A program made the position numbers and the translations under genes. Shown in pieces: positions 35,152 through 35,335 of a stretch of 35,335 bases of DNA. The DNA is from Muribaculaceae bacterium (GTDB taxonomy: Bacteria; Bacteroidota; Bacteroidia; Bacteroidales; Muribaculaceae), in assembly GCA_017621225.1 (NCBI GenBank), contig JAGATN010000042.1:1-35335 (forward strand), read 5' to 3'. Each line of letters starts with the position of its first letter. Position 1 is the first letter of the stretch. The notes below the pieces were generated by a model. It was not told where the DNA came from, ran no database searches, and saw only the letters and a program-made list of their open reading frames with translations.

Positions 35152-35335
35152 GTCTGTCGTGGCTGATGTAGTTGGGGGGATGTCGAGTCGTTTTAGAAAC
35201 TGTTTAAATTTATTTGTCGAAGGAATTGAGAGGATTTGTCAAGTAGATTTTTGATATTTATGAATGAGTTATGGGGTTCCATAATGACTGAATAAATATC
35301 AACAAGATGCTGACAAAGACCTCAATGACAAGACA
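35152..35335. other. AT-rich right-edge region, no supported gene
   Basis: No gene can be supported. On the minus strand a frame is open from the window edge for about 25 codons (ending IQSLWNPITHS) and could be the end of a gene lying to the right, but it has no recognisable motif. Confidence 0.4.

Noticed and set aside
35152-35335. Possible insertion-sequence end at the right edge (GAAACTGTTTAAATTTAT stretch)
   Set aside because: Looks vaguely like an IS terminus but no inverted partner, target duplication or transposase is visible in the window.

Overview
The window looks like a chromosomal segment of a Bacteroidales bacterium, probably Muribaculaceae. This is inferred from family content and gene order, not from any database search. 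The evidence is the run ileS, dksA-like, lspA, DUF4296 lipoprotein; DUF4827 lipoprotein next to glmM; a Bacteroidetes-type TonB-like outer membrane barrel; the ACT-less lysine-type SerA beside SerC; heavy use of ATA isoleucine codons; and repeated Bacteroidetes promoter elements of the form TAnnTTTG. Most of the window is ordinary core genome with about 50% GC.

Layout. 1-1794 is the accessory part: the start of a tyrosine integrase runs off the left edge. It is followed by an AT-rich two-gene cassette (an uncharacterised 259-aa protein overlapping a PIN-domain nuclease-like protein) bracketed by perfect 24-bp direct repeats. 1875-3869 holds the fluoride channel crcB, a small membrane protein, a structured gene-free stretch and a secreted endonuclease/exonuclease/phosphatase-family enzyme. 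3987-9008 (minus) carries a GH2 beta-galactosidase and an aminopeptidase P. 9126-12829 (plus) carries a secreted GH27 alpha-galactosidase translationally coupled to mnmD and followed by a RecD-like helicase. 12903-15966 (plus) has an NrnA-like DHH phosphoesterase, a DUF4827 lipoprotein and glmM. An OmpA lipoprotein (minus) and a PAP2 phosphatase (plus) follow.

17987-23591 (plus) is ileS, dksA-like, lspA, DUF4296 lipoprotein and a small cysteine-containing ORF. It converges on an LptF/LptG-type permease and tgt (minus). 25969-27945 (minus) pairs a sugar-nucleotidyltransferase-like protein with aldose epimerase. A Spy/LTxxQ-type periplasmic protein (minus), serC-serA (plus), a large outer membrane beta-barrel protein (minus), an ORF6N-gene remnant with a promoter-hairpin unit, and lpxH (minus) complete the window.

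Functional themes. Galactoside use appears three times (GH2, GH27, aldose epimerase plus nucleotidyltransferase) without an adjacent SusC/SusD pair. Envelope biogenesis is represented by glmM, lspA, an LptF/G-like permease, lpxH, PAP2 phosphatase, OmpA and a barrel protein. tRNA modification is represented by mnmD and tgt. The best candidate for an undescribed system is the repeat-flanked PIN cassette at 338-1794. A secondary candidate is the promoter-leader-hairpin unit near 34126-34253.
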